A stretch of DNA of 64,000 bases from Burkholderia sp. BCC0506 (lineage in GTDB: Bacteria > Pseudomonadota > Gammaproteobacteria > Burkholderiales > Burkholderiaceae), in NCBI RefSeq assembly GCF_902833145.1, contig NZ_CADFEN010000010.1, positions 240,648 through 304,647 of the forward strand, given 5' to 3'. The position numbers were made by a program, and so were the translations under genes. Below the pieces are notes generated by a model that was not told where the DNA came from, did not search any database, and was given only the letters and a program-made list of their open reading frames with translations. Positions 29,108 to 38,454 of the stretch are shown piece after piece. Position 1 is the first letter of the stretch; each line of letters begins with the position of its first letter.

Positions 29108-30502
29108 TCAGCGCGCGGCGAGCCATGCATCGACGCGTGCGAGCCCGGCGCGCAGCGCGTCGAGCAGCGCCGCGTTGCCGGCGAGCGAGCCCCACAGCGC
29201 GCGGTTGGCGCACAGTGCGACCGCCGGATCGTCGGCCCCGACGATCGCGCGGGCGCTGCCGTCGTCCATTACGCCGTCCTGGTACGCATACGGCAGCGTG
29301 CCGCGCGCCCAGCGTTCGAGAAAGCGCAGGAACAGCGCGGGCAGCACGGCGGTGGCGACGGGCGCCGCGCCGCGCGCGAACGATTCGACGAGCGTCGGCG
29401 CGATGAAGCCGGGAATCTTCGAGAAACCGTCGGCCGCGACGCGCTGGTTCGTGTCGAGCACGTACGGGTTGCCGAAGCGCTCCAGCACGACGTCGCGGTA
29501 GCGCGCGAGATCGAGCGGGCTCGGCGTGAGGCACGGGATCACGTCCTGCGTCACGTAGTCGTGCGCGAAGCGGCGGATCGCCGCGTCGTGCGTGCCTTCG
29601 TGGATATACGTATGGCCCGCGAGCGTGCCGGCCCACGCGATGCAGCTGTGCGTCGCGTTGAGGATGCGGATCTTCGCTTCCTCGTACGGATGCACGTCGT
29701 CGACGAGCTCGGCGCCGGCCAGCTCCCAGCGCGGCCGGCCGGCCGCGAAGCGGTCCTCGATCACCCACTGGATGAACGATTCGCCCATCACCGGGCACGC
29801 GTCGTCGACGCCGGTGGCCGCACGTACGCGTTCGCGCACGTCGGCGGTCGGGCGCGGCGTGATGCGGTCGACCATCGCGCTGGGCGTCGCGACGTGCGCA
29901 TCGAACCACGCGAGCAGGCCGCCTTCGCCGCGCCGCTCGAGGAATTCGCGCATGCCCGCGCGAAAGCGTGCGCCGTTGTTGCGCAGGTTGTCGCAGCTTT
30001 GCAGCGTGAGCGGGCCCGCGCAGCGCTTCACGCGTTCGGCGAGCAGCGCTGCGAGCGCGCCGTACAGCGTCGTGCGCGCGCCCTGCAGGTCGGCCGCGAG
30101 ATCGGCGTTCGCGACGTCGAGCCGGTTGTGTTCGTCGAGGTAGTAGCCGCCTTCGGTGACGGTAAACGACACGATCCGGCAGGCCGGATCGGCGCCGGCG
30201 TCGATCAGCGCGGCGAGGTCGATCGACCACGGCAGCACGCGCGTGATCGCCCGGATCGTCTCGTAGGCGCGCTCGCCTTGCGGCGTGACGGTCTCGAGCG
30301 TGTACGCGCCGTGCTGCGCGGCGAGCGCGTCCATCGTCGCGCGCATGTCGTCGCGGATGTTGCCGACCGTCAGCGACCAGCGTTCGCCGACCGGCACGGC
30401 CGCGTTCACGCGATGCAGATACCACGCCTGGTGCGCGCGGTGAAACGAGCCCGCGCCGATGTGCAGCAGCACGGGCGCGCGGGCGGCGGGCGATTCGGTC
30501 AT
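29108..30502 (-). CDS. dalD: Long-chain polyol dehydrogenase (D-arabinitol 4- / mannitol 2-dehydrogenase)
   Basis: It oxidises D-arabinitol to D-xylulose, and often mannitol to fructose, with NAD. It has 464 residues of the polyol-specific long-chain family. The N-terminal Rossmann motif is LHIGAGSFHRAHQA, and the family signature with the catalytic Lys is EEAKIRILNATHSCIAW near residue 300. The start at 30502 (MTESPAARAP) has CAGGAGACACCTG upstream; the frame extends further but without family similarity. The following xylulokinase makes DalD-like arabinitol use the best reading. The promoter and operator lie directly upstream. Confidence 0.85.
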   Translation of the reverse strand: MTESPAARAPVLLHIGAGSFHRAHQAWYLHRVNAAVPVGERWSLTVGNIRDDMRATMDALAAQHGAYTLETVTPQGERAYETIRAITRVLPWSIDLAALIDAGADPACRIVSFTVTEGGYYLDEHNRLDVANADLAADLQGARTTLYGALAALLAERVKRCAGPLTLQSCDNLRNNGARFRAGMREFLERRGEGGLLAWFDAHVATPSAMVDRITPRPTADVRERVRAATGVDDACPVMGESFIQWVIEDRFAAGRPRWELAGAELVDDVHPYEEAKIRILNATHSCIAWAGTLAGHTYIHEGTHDAAIRRFAHDYVTQDVIPCLTPSPLDLARYRDVVLERFGNPYVLDTNQRVAADGFSKIPGFIAPTLVESFARGAAPVATAVLPALFLRFLERWARGTLPYAYQDGVMDDGSARAIVGADDPAVALCANRALWGSLAGNAALLDALRAGLARVDAWLAAR

Positions 30503-30531
30503 CAGGTGTCTCCTGTTCCTGCCTGTTCTGT

Positions 30532-30576
30532 CGAATACGATCATTTGCTCTTTGTGTGAGCGAATGATCGTATTCG
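30532..30576 (-). promoter_or_regulatory. Operator 2, shared polyol regulon (candidate SorC-family site)
   Basis: A 45-base inverted repeat with 19-base arms (30532-30550, 30558-30576), one mismatch and a 7-base spacer. The innermost half-sites are CGATCATTTGCTC and CGATCATTCGCTC, matching those upstream of the SDR operon. Confidence 0.75.
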
Positions 30577-30592
30577 GGCGAACGAAAGTCAA
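30564..30592 (-). promoter_or_regulatory. Promoter of the dehydrogenase-xylulokinase-regulator operon
   Basis: On the minus strand, -35 TTGACT (30592-30587), 17-base spacer and -10 GATCAT (30569-30564). The -10 sits in the operator half-site exactly as in the SDR promoter. Confidence 0.65.
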
Positions 30593-30673
30593 GGCGGAGG
30601 CGCGGCATTTCGATGGTGCGCTGCGGCGGCATTCGGGGCAGGGCGGACGCGGCGGCGCCGGCGGAAAAAAGTG

Positions 30674-31585
30674 TCAGCGCCCTTCGCGCGTGAGCGCGAC
30701 GAGTTCGTCGAGCAGCTTCCCGGCCGGCCCCGGCAGGATCCCGTGGCGGCGCCGGAACGCGGTGAGCGTGCGCACCGCGACGACTTCGCGCACGGGCAGC
30801 GTGTCGATCGTGCCGGCACGCTGCTCGGCGCCCACCATCGGCTCGGCCATCCAGCTGAGGAAGCCCGCGTGCGCGACCAGGCTTTTCAGCGTGATGACCG
30901 AGCGCGTCTCGACCGCGATGTCGGGCAACGGCAGCCCGTGCGCGTCGAAGGTCGCGCGCATGTGGTCGAACGGCGCGGTACCGCGCGGCGGAAGCGCCCA
31001 GCGCGCGTGCAGCGTATCGGCGAGCGTCGGCGCGCGGCCGAGCGCGCGCAGCGGATGGTGCGGCGCCGCAACGATATGGCTGCGATCCTCCCAGCGGCAC
31101 TCGGGAATCGCGACGATCTCGTCGGTATCGGGCGCGTGCGCGGACAGTGCGAGGTCGATCTCGTGCTTGACCAGCCCTTGCGCGAGCCGGTCCCACACGC
31201 CTTCGATGATGTCGACGCGCAGGTTCGGCCAGCGGTCGAGCACGCGGCCGACCGCGACCGGCAGCACGAGGCTCGCGATGCTGCCCACCGTGCCGACCTT
31301 GATCGTGCCCTTCGCGAGCCCGCGCATCGCGTCCAGTTCCTCGCGCGCATGCTCGGCCTCGTGCTGCAGCAGTGTCGCGTGGGGCAGCAACGCCTCGCCG
31401 AACGCGGTGAGCTGCACGCCCTTCGAGTGGCGTTCGAACAGCGGCGCGCCGACCTGGTCCTCGAGCCGTTTCAGGATCCGGCTCAGCGCCGGCTGCGTGA
31501 CGTGCAACGCGTCGGCCGCGCGGCCGAGGCTGCCGCACGCGACGATCGTCGTGAACGCGCGCAATTGTCGGAGATCGAAAGTCAT
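30674..31585 (-). CDS. LysR-family regulator of the aromatic-acid cluster
   Basis: It has 303 residues. The helix-turn-helix is FTTIVACGSLGRAADALHVTQPALSRILKRLEDQVGAPLFERHSKGVQLT (residues about 10-60), followed by a PBP2 effector domain of the GbpR/CatR-like type. It starts at 31585 (MTFDLRQLRAF), 99 bases from the divergent benzoylformate decarboxylase gene, so it probably senses an aromatic acid and controls the four-gene operon. Confidence 0.88.
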   Translation of the reverse strand: MTFDLRQLRAFTTIVACGSLGRAADALHVTQPALSRILKRLEDQVGAPLFERHSKGVQLTAFGEALLPHATLLQHEAEHAREELDAMRGLAKGTIKVGTVGSIASLVLPVAVGRVLDRWPNLRVDIIEGVWDRLAQGLVKHEIDLALSAHAPDTDEIVAIPECRWEDRSHIVAAPHHPLRALGRAPTLADTLHARWALPPRGTAPFDHMRATFDAHGLPLPDIAVETRSVITLKSLVAHAGFLSWMAEPMVGAEQRAGTIDTLPVREVVAVRTLTAFRRRHGILPGPAGKLLDELVALTREGR

Positions 31586-31613
31586 GCCGGAACGTAATGG
31601 CTTTTCGCAGAAA

Positions 31614-31650
31614 ATACAGTATCCGAGAATGGCTTGCGCTTCGATACTGT
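31614..31650. promoter_or_regulatory. Candidate LysR operator before the benzoylformate decarboxylase gene
   Basis: ATACAGTAT (31614-31622) is itself a 9-base palindrome with an ATAC/GTAT core. ACAGTATC (31616-31623) recurs as its complement GATACTGT at 31643-31650. The spacing is consistent with a LysR recognition and activation site pair. Confidence 0.5.
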
Positions 31651-31684
31651 GGAAACCGCCAAGCCATCGAGGAGACGCCCGAGC

Positions 31685-33292
31685 ATGTCCGGCACCCCGT
31701 CCCATTCCGCCGCACCGGTCAGCGTTCGCGATGCGGTCATCGACCTGCTCCGCCAGTTCGGCATCGACCGCGTGTTCGGCAATCCCGGCTCGACCGAGCT
31801 GCCGATGTTCCGCGACTTCCCCGACGATTTCCGCTATGTGCTCGGCCTGCACGAGGCCGTCGTGGTCGGGATGGCCGACGGTCATGCGCAGGCCGCCGGC
31901 AATGCGGCGGTCGTCAACCTGCATTCGGCGGCCGGCGTCGGCAACGCGATGGGCAATCTGTTTACCGCATTCAAGAACCGCACGCCGCTGATCGTCACCG
32001 CGGGCCAGCAGGCGCGCGCGATCCTGCCGTTCGATCCGTTCCTCGGCGCGACCCAGGCCGCCGAGCTGCCGAAGCCGTACGTGAAGTGGAGCATCGAGCC
32101 GGCGCGCGCGCAGGACGTGCCGGCCGCGATCGCGCGGGCGTACCGGATCGCGATGCAGGAGCCGCGCGGCCCCGTGTTCGTGTCGATCCCGGTCGACGAC
32201 TGGGACCAGCCGGCCGAATGGCTGCCGCGCCGTGACGTGAGCAGCATCGTGCGGCCCGATCCCGACGCGCTCGCGCGGCTCGGCGACGCGCTCGACGCCG
32301 CGCGCCGGCCGGCGTTCGTGGTCGGCGCGGCCGTCGATCGCGCGGGCGCGTGGGACGACGTCGTGCGCCTCGCCGAACGGCACCGTGCGCGCGTGTACGT
32401 CGCGCCGATGTCGGGGCGCTGCAGTTTTCCCGAGGACCATCCGCTGTTCGCCGGCTTCCTGCCCGCGATCCGCGAGAAGATCGTCGCGCGGCTCGACGGG
32501 CACGATCTCGTGTTCGCGTTCGGCGCGCCCGCGTTCACCTACCACGTCGAGGGCTTCGGCCCGCACGTGCCGCCGGGCGCGACGCTCGTGCAGCTCGTCG
32601 ACGATCCGGGCGTCGCCGCGTGGACGCCGTCGGGCGATGCGGTCGTCGGCAACTTGCGGCTCGCCGCGCGCGAGCTGCTGGCGCGGCCCGCGCCGCCCGA
32701 GCGGCCGATGCCCGCACCGCGCGCGCCGCGGGTGCGCGCCGCCGCGCCTGCGGCCGGCGAGCGCATGTCGGCAGCGTTCGCGCTGCAGACGCTCGCCGAC
32801 GTGCGCGACGCGCACGACATCGTCGTCGAGGAGGCGCCGAGCGCGCGGCCCGTGATGCAGGAACATCTGCCGTTCACGCGCAGCGGCACGTTCTACACGA
32901 TGGACAGCGGCGGGCTCGGCTACGGGATGCCGGCCGCCGTCGGCGTCGCGCTCGCGCAGCCGGGCCGGCGCGTGATCGGGCTGATCGGCGACGGCTCCAG
33001 CCTGTATTCGATCCAGGCGCTGTGGAGCGCGGCGCAGCTGAAGCTGCCGATCACGTTCGTGATCCTGAACAACCGGCGTTATGCGGCGCTGCAGGATTTC
33101 GCGCCCGTGTTCGGCTTCGGCCCCGGCGACCCGGTGCAGGGCACCGATCTGCCCGACCTGGATTTCGTCGCGCTCGCGCAAGGGATGGGTTGTCGCGGCG
33201 TGCGGGTCACCGAAGCGGCGAAGCTGCGCGATACGCTGACCGACGCGCTGCGTGCCGCGACGCCGGTCGTCGTCGAAATCGAGATTGCTTGA
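31685..33292 (+). CDS. mdlC: Benzoylformate decarboxylase
   Basis: This thiamine diphosphate enzyme converts benzoylformate to benzaldehyde and CO2. It has 535 residues. Motifs resemble Pseudomonas putida MdlC closely: FGNPGSTELPMFRDFPDDFRY (active-site Ser), the activating Glu in LHEAVVVG, NLHSAAGVGNAMG with the active-site His, and VTAGQQARA. The ThDP signature is GDGSSLYSIQALWSAAQLKLPITFVILNN. The start MSGTPSHSAA at 31685 is preceded by GAGGAGACGCCCGAGC. It leads the operon with an aldehyde dehydrogenase, a ketopantoate-reductase-like enzyme and an aromatic-acid carrier. Other 2-keto-acid substrates are possible. Confidence 0.88.
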   Translation: MSGTPSHSAAPVSVRDAVIDLLRQFGIDRVFGNPGSTELPMFRDFPDDFRYVLGLHEAVVVGMADGHAQAAGNAAVVNLHSAAGVGNAMGNLFTAFKNRTPLIVTAGQQARAILPFDPFLGATQAAELPKPYVKWSIEPARAQDVPAAIARAYRIAMQEPRGPVFVSIPVDDWDQPAEWLPRRDVSSIVRPDPDALARLGDALDAARRPAFVVGAAVDRAGAWDDVVRLAERHRARVYVAPMSGRCSFPEDHPLFAGFLPAIREKIVARLDGHDLVFAFGAPAFTYHVEGFGPHVPPGATLVQLVDDPGVAAWTPSGDAVVGNLRLAARELLARPAPPERPMPAPRAPRVRAAAPAAGERMSAAFALQTLADVRDAHDIVVEEAPSARPVMQEHLPFTRSGTFYTMDSGGLGYGMPAAVGVALAQPGRRVIGLIGDGSSLYSIQALWSAAQLKLPITFVILNNRRYAALQDFAPVFGFGPGDPVQGTDLPDLDFVALAQGMGCRGVRVTEAAKLRDTLTDALRAATPVVVEIEIA

Positions 33293-33321
33293 CGCGCCGT
33301 GCGCGTCTTTCCGGAGATGCC

Positions 33322-34773
33322 ATGCAAACCGTAGCGATGCTGATCGGCGGCGAACGCCGCCACGCGTCCAGCGGCGCGACCTTCGTGCGCCGCAACCCGC
33401 TCGACGGAGAAGTCGCGTCGGAAGCGCCCGCGTGCACCGTCGACGATGCACGCGCGGCGGCCGATGCCGCGGCCCGCGCGTTTCCCGACTGGGCCGCGCT
33501 CGGCCCCGGCGCGCGCCGGGCGCTGCTGCTCAAGGCCGCTGCCGCGCTCGAAGCGAAGCGCGACCCGTTCGTCGCCGCGATGGCGGCCGAGACGGGCGCG
33601 TCCGCGCTGTGGGCCGGCTTCAACGTGCAGCTTGCCGCGAGCGGGCTCGTCGAGGCCGCGTCGCTCACCACGCAGGTCGGCGGCGAGCTGATTCCGTCCG
33701 ACGTGCCGGGTTCGCTCGCGATGGGCGTGCGGCAGCCGGCCGGCGTCGTGCTCGGCATCGCGCCGTGGAATGCGCCGGTGATCCTCGCGACGCGCGCGCT
33801 CGCGCTGCCGCTCGCATGCGGCAACACGGTCGTGCTGAAGGGCTCGGAGCTGTGTCCCGTCACGCACGGGCTGATCGTCGAGGCGTTGCAGGAGGCCGGA
33901 CTGCCGCCGGGCGTCGTCAACTTCGTGACGAACGCGCCCGACGATGCGGGCGCCGTCGTCGATGCCCTGATCGCGCATCCGGCCGTGCGCCGCGTGAATT
34001 TCACCGGCTCGACGCGGGTCGGGCGGATCGTCGCCGAAGCGTGCGCGCGTCACCTGAAGCCGTCGGTGCTGGAACTCGGCGGCAAGGCGCCGTTCGTCGT
34101 GCTCGACGATGCCGATCTCGACGCGGCGGTCGCCGCAGCCGCGTTCGGCGCATTCGCCAATTCCGGGCAGATCTGCATGTCGACCGAGCGCATCGTCGTC
34201 GACGCATCGATCGCCGATGCATTCGTCGCGAAGCTCGCCGACAAGGCCGCGTCGCTGCCGCTCGGCGACCCGCGCAACGGGCCCGTCGTGCTCGGCTCGC
34301 TGATCGACATGAAGGCCGTCGAGCGCTGCAACGCGCTGATCGACGATGCGCTCGCGCACGGCGCGACGCTGCTGTGCGGCGGCCGCGCCGACAGCACGTT
34401 GTTTCCCGCGACGCTGCTCGACCACGTGACGCCGGCAATGCGCATCTACGCGGAAGAATCGTTCGGCCCGGTGAAGGGCATCGTGCGCGTCGACGGCGAG
34501 GAAGCCGCGATCCGCTGCGCGAACGACAACGCATTCGGGCTGGCGTCGGCCGTGTTCAGTCGCGACGTCGCGCGGGCCTTGCGCGTCGCGGCGCGTATCG
34601 AATCGGGCATCTGTCACGTGAACGGGCCTACCGTGCACGACGAGGCGCAGATGCCGTTCGGCGGCGTGAAGGACAGCGGCTTCGGCCACTTCGGCGGCAA
34701 CGCCGGCATCGCCGCGTTCACCGATCTGCGCTGGATCACCGTGCAGACGGCGCCGCGCCACTATCCGTTCTGA
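33322..34773 (+). CDS. NAD(P)-dependent aldehyde dehydrogenase (benzaldehyde/salicylaldehyde type)
   Basis: It should oxidise the benzaldehyde made upstream to benzoate. It has 483 residues. Motifs: PWNAPVILATRALALPLACGNTVVLKGSELCP for cofactor binding, FTGSTRVG, LELGGKAPFVVLDDADL with the general base Glu, and FANSGQICMSTER with the catalytic Cys. This layout resembles salicylaldehyde and vanillin dehydrogenases. It starts at 33322 with CCGGAGATGC upstream, 29 bases after mdlC. Confidence 0.88.
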   Translation: MQTVAMLIGGERRHASSGATFVRRNPLDGEVASEAPACTVDDARAAADAAARAFPDWAALGPGARRALLLKAAAALEAKRDPFVAAMAAETGASALWAGFNVQLAASGLVEAASLTTQVGGELIPSDVPGSLAMGVRQPAGVVLGIAPWNAPVILATRALALPLACGNTVVLKGSELCPVTHGLIVEALQEAGLPPGVVNFVTNAPDDAGAVVDALIAHPAVRRVNFTGSTRVGRIVAEACARHLKPSVLELGGKAPFVVLDDADLDAAVAAAAFGAFANSGQICMSTERIVVDASIADAFVAKLADKAASLPLGDPRNGPVVLGSLIDMKAVERCNALIDDALAHGATLLCGGRADSTLFPATLLDHVTPAMRIYAEESFGPVKGIVRVDGEEAAIRCANDNAFGLASAVFSRDVARALRVAARIESGICHVNGPTVHDEAQMPFGGVKDSGFGHFGGNAGIAAFTDLRWITVQTAPRHYPF

Positions 34774-34787
34774 CGAGGCCGCCGACG

Positions 34788-35732
34788 ATGAGAATCGCGA
34801 TTCTGGGCGCGGGCGCGATGGGCTCGCTGTTCGGCGGGCGGCTCGCCGAAAGCGGCGAAGCCGTCACGCTGATCGACGTCAACGATGCGCATCTCGATGC
34901 GATCCGCCGCGACGGGCTGCGCATCGACGACGACCGCGGCGAACGGCGCATTCGCACGCTGCACGCCATGCGGCCGGAAGCCGCGAACGCGCAAGCGGCC
35001 GCAACGCCCGACACGCCGTTCGATCTCCTGATCGTTTTCACGAAATCGCTGCACACGCGCACGGCGCTCGACGGCGTGCGTGCGCTGCTGACGCCGGACA
35101 CGTTCGTGCTGACGCTGCAGAACGGGCTCGGCAACGTCGAGACGCTGAATGCGTTCGTGCCGCTCGAGCGCATCCTGGTCGGCGTGACGACGTGGCCGGC
35201 CGACGCGGCCGGGCCTGCGCACGTGCGCTCGCACGGCGCCGGCACGATCCGCATGATGACGGCCGACGGCGCGGCCCGCCCGTTCGCGGCGGCCGTGGCC
35301 GACGCGCTGTCGCGCGCGGGGCTCGCGTGCACGCTCGACGTCGACGTGTGGGCCGCGATCTGGGAGAAGGTCGCGTTCAACGCGGCGCTCAACACGGTGT
35401 GCGCGGCGACGGGCTGCACCGTCGACCAGCTCGGCCATCATCACGACGGGCCGCGGCTCGCGCTCGCGATCGCGGCCGAGACGGCCGCCGTTGCACGCGC
35501 GAAGGGCATTGCGGTCGACGGCGAGCGCATCGCGCGCAACGTCGAGCATGCGATCCGCGACCATCGCGGGCACCGTCCGTCGATGCTGCAGGACGTGCTC
35601 GCGGGCCGTCGCACCGAGATCGACGCGATCGGCGGCAAGGTCGTCGCGGCCGCGCGCGAAGCGGGCGTCGCGGTGCCGCATGCCGAGACGCTGCTCGCGC
35701 TGGTCCGGTTGATCGACGCACGGGCGAACTAA
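34788..35732 (+). CDS. Ketopantoate-reductase-family protein (PanE/ApbA), candidate D-mandelate dehydrogenase
   Basis: It has 314 residues. The N-terminal nucleotide motif is ILGAGAMGSLFGGRLAESGE. The catalytic Lys is in VFTKSLHT, the second Lys in WEKVAFNAALNTVCA, and the Glu/Ser region lies in PSMLQDVLAGRRTEIDAIGG. By default it would be 2-dehydropantoate 2-reductase of CoA synthesis. Its place between aromatic-acid genes, 14 bases after the aldehyde dehydrogenase, suggests a 2-hydroxy-acid substrate instead. D-mandelate dehydrogenases of this family are known from Enterococcus. The substrate is therefore open. Confidence 0.8.
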   Translation: MRIAILGAGAMGSLFGGRLAESGEAVTLIDVNDAHLDAIRRDGLRIDDDRGERRIRTLHAMRPEAANAQAAATPDTPFDLLIVFTKSLHTRTALDGVRALLTPDTFVLTLQNGLGNVETLNAFVPLERILVGVTTWPADAAGPAHVRSHGAGTIRMMTADGAARPFAAAVADALSRAGLACTLDVDVWAAIWEKVAFNAALNTVCAATGCTVDQLGHHHDGPRLALAIAAETAAVARAKGIAVDGERIARNVEHAIRDHRGHRPSMLQDVLAGRRTEIDAIGGKVVAAAREAGVAVPHAETLLALVRLIDARAN

Positions 35733-35989
35733 GCAGCTGGCCGGCGGCCGGCTGGCGCCGCATGACGATACGGGTGCCGCGCGAGCGACGCGATGGCGCC
35801 GGATCGTGAAGGATGGGACAGGAGGCCGACGCCGATGCAGGGCGCCGGCCGACTGCACAGCACGAGATCCGGGCACGCGTGTGCGCCAGCCCGGGCAACC
35901 GGAGACGCCATGAAAGCCATCGAACGCCGTTGTCTTGCCGCGCGCCGTGCGCGCACGTTGCCGCCGCCGCGCGGCGCCCGGGAGGCCGC

Positions 35990-37399
35990 ATGAGCGCGCC
36001 CGACGCACTGGATGGACGGCTGCCGCCGTCGGTCGACATCGGCACGACGCTCGACGACGGGCCGTTCACGCCGATGCAGCGCTGCGTCGTGTTGCTCGCC
36101 GCGCTCGCGATCGTGCTCGACGGCTTCGACGGCCAGTTGATCGGCTTCGCGATTCCCGTGTTGATCCGCGAATGGGGCATCACGCGCGGCGCGTTCGCGC
36201 CGGCCGTCGCGGCGGGGCTGATCGGGATGGGCATCGGCAGTGCGTGCGCGGGGCTCGTCGCCGACCGCTTCGGCCGCCGCCAGGCCGTGATCGGCAGCGT
36301 GTTCCTGTTTGGCCTCGCGACCTGCGCGATCGGGTTCGCGCCCGACGTCGCGACGATCGCGATGCTGCGCTTTTGCGCCGGACTCGGGATCGGCGGCGCG
36401 CTGCCGACGGCCACGACGATGACCGCCGAATACACGCCCGCGCGGCGCCGCACGATGATGGTGACCGCGACGATCGTCTGCGTGCCGCTCGGCGGAATGC
36501 TGGCCGGGCTGTTCGCGCACGAGGTGCTGCCGCGCTACGGCTGGCGCGGGCTGTTCTTCGCGGGCGGCGCGTTGCCGCTCGTGCTCGGCTTCGTGCTCGT
36601 GCGCGCGCTGCCCGAATCGCCGCGCTATCTCGCGCGATGCCCCGCGCGCTGGCCGGAACTCGGCGCGCTGCTCGCGCGGATGCGGCGGCCGGTCGCGCCG
36701 GGCACCGTGTTCACCGATACGAGGGACGCGCGCGTGCCCGGCGGCCGCGGCGGTTTCGGCGCGCTGTTCGCGAGCGGCCAGGCGCGCGACACGATCGCGC
36801 TGTGGTGCGCGTTCTTCATGTGCCTGCTCGCCGTGTACGCGGCGTTCAGCTGGCTGCCGACGATGCTCGCGGCGAGCGGGTTGAGCGTGTCGGTCGCGGG
36901 CTCGGGACTCACCGCGTACAACCTCGGCGGCGTGATCGGCGCGCTGCTGTGCGCATGGGCGATCGCGCATGCGGGGTCGCGCTGGCCGCTCGCGCTGTGC
37001 AGCATCGGCGGCGCGGCGAGCGCGGTATGGCTGATGGGTGTCGATGCCGGCCGCCATACGAGTTGGCTGATCGTCGGGCTCGGCCTGCACGGGTTGTTCG
37101 TCAACGCGGTGCAGTCGACGATGTATGCGCTGTGTGCGTACATCTACCCGACGGCCGTGCGCGCGACGGGCACCGCGAGTGCGCTCGCCTTCGGCCGGCT
37201 CGGCGCGATCCTCAGCGCGTTCGCCGGCGCGATCGTGATCACGGCGGGCGGCGCGGGCGCGTACCTGACGATGCTGGCCGTCGCGATGGGTGTGGTGTGC
37301 ATCGCGCTGCTCGCGGTGCGGCGGCACATTCCGCGGCTGTCGCATGCGCCGGCGCAGCCGCCGCGCGAAGGGGAGGAACTCGCCCGCACGTCGTCGTGA
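35990..37399 (+). CDS. MFS aromatic-acid:proton symporter (AAHS family)
   Basis: This inner-membrane carrier has 469 residues and 12 helices. The family motif DGFDGQLIGFAIPVLIREW is in helix 1 and the conserved loop 2-3 is GLVADRFGRRQAVIGS, as in PcaK/BenK proteins. The start at 35990 (MSAPDALDG) follows GGGAGGCCGC closely; the frame is open upstream but without similarity. It lies 257 bases after the ketopantoate-reductase-like gene, a gap in which I see nothing. It probably imports the cluster's substrate, an aromatic hydroxy acid such as mandelate. It is convergent with kynA. Confidence 0.88.
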   Translation: MSAPDALDGRLPPSVDIGTTLDDGPFTPMQRCVVLLAALAIVLDGFDGQLIGFAIPVLIREWGITRGAFAPAVAAGLIGMGIGSACAGLVADRFGRRQAVIGSVFLFGLATCAIGFAPDVATIAMLRFCAGLGIGGALPTATTMTAEYTPARRRTMMVTATIVCVPLGGMLAGLFAHEVLPRYGWRGLFFAGGALPLVLGFVLVRALPESPRYLARCPARWPELGALLARMRRPVAPGTVFTDTRDARVPGGRGGFGALFASGQARDTIALWCAFFMCLLAVYAAFSWLPTMLAASGLSVSVAGSGLTAYNLGGVIGALLCAWAIAHAGSRWPLALCSIGGAASAVWLMGVDAGRHTSWLIVGLGLHGLFVNAVQSTMYALCAYIYPTAVRATGTASALAFGRLGAILSAFAGAIVITAGGAGAYLTMLAVAMGVVCIALLAVRRHIPRLSHAPAQPPREGEELARTSS

Positions 37400-37417
37400 C
37401 GGCGGGCGCATGGCGCG

Positions 37418-38353
37418 TTACAGCGTGGTGCGCACGTGCCAGAGCTCGGGGAACAGCACGACGTCGAGCATCTTGCGCAGGTACGGCGCGCCGCTCGTGC
37501 CGCCCGTGCCCTGCTTGAAGCCGATGATGCGCTCGACCGTCGTCACGTGACGGAAGCGCCACTGGCGGAACGCATCCTCGAGATCGACGAGTTCCTCGGC
37601 CATCTCGTACAGCTCCCAGTGCTGCTGCGGATGACGATAGACCTCGAGCCACGCGGCTTCGACCGTCTCGTCGTGCCGCGTCGGCTGCGTCCAGTCGCGC
37701 TCGAGCCGCCCGGGCGCGATCGGGAAGCCGCGCCGCGCGAGCAGGCGCACGACCTCGTCGTAGAACGACGGCGCCTCGAGCGTCGCGCGCACCTGTTCGA
37801 GGATGTCCGGCCGGTGCGCATGCGGCTGCAGCATCTGCGCATTCTTGTTGCCGAGCAGGAATTCGAGCTGGCGATACTGGTAGGACTGGAAGCCCGACGA
37901 CTGGCCGAGATACGGCCGCATCGCCGAATACTCGGACGGCGTCATCGTCGACAGCACGTTCCACGCCTGCACCAGTTGCTCGAGGATGCGCGACACGCGC
38001 GCGAGCATCTTGAACGCGGGCGGCAGCGCGTCGGTGCGCACCGCGTCGAGCGCGCCGCGCAGCTCGAACAGCGCGAGCTTCATCCACAGCTCGCTCGTCT
38101 GATGCTGGATGATGAACAGCATCTCGTTGTGATCGGGCGACAGCGGATGCTGCGCGTCGAGGATCGAATTCAGCGACAGGTAGTCGCCATAGCTCATCGA
38201 CTTCGAGAAATCGAGCTGCGCGTTGTGCCAGCCGGCTTGAGTGTCGGCCTCGCCCGGCACGTGCGGCGCTTCGTGCGCGGCTTGCGCCGGTTGTGCGGCG
38301 CGTGCGCCCGAGAACGGGCAGCCTGCCGGCGCGTCGCCGCCGGGGGGCTGCAT
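37418..38353 (-). CDS. kynA: Tryptophan 2,3-dioxygenase
   Basis: This haem enzyme opens the indole ring of tryptophan to N-formylkynurenine. It has 311 residues. Visible are MSYGDYLSL, the substrate and haem segment [32 protein letters not shown], and the C-terminal [14 protein letters not shown] with haem-ligand region [13 protein letters not shown]. The N-terminal about 40 residues are Pro/Ala-rich. ATG at 38353 matches the usual annotated start; an in-frame GTG at 38368 has the better ribosome site (GGAG, 7 bases away) and may be the real start. It follows kynU by about 100 bases. Confidence 0.96.
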   Translation of the reverse strand: MQPPGGDAPAGCPFSGARAAQPAQAAHEAPHVPGEADTQAGWHNAQLDFSKSMSYGDYLSLNSILDAQHPLSPDHNEMLFIIQHQTSELWMKLALFELRGALDAVRTDALPPAFKMLARVSRILEQLVQAWNVLSTMTPSEYSAMRPYLGQSSGFQSYQYRQLEFLLGNKNAQMLQPHAHRPDILEQVRATLEAPSFYDEVVRLLARRGFPIAPGRLERDWTQPTRHDETVEAAWLEVYRHPQQHWELYEMAEELVDLEDAFRQWRFRHVTTVERIIGFKQGTGGTSGAPYLRKMLDVVLFPELWHVRTTL

Positions 38354-38454
38354 ATGACCAGAATTCACGACTTTCTCCAGATTTGAATGACGAACGCGCG
38401 GCGCGCTTCGCATGCAACTGCGGCATGCAACGATCGCGCGCCGCGCAGAACCGG

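Noticed and set aside
35733-35989. Upstream extension of the AAHS carrier frame
   Set aside because: The extension has no family similarity, while GGGAGG just before 35990 marks the proper start.
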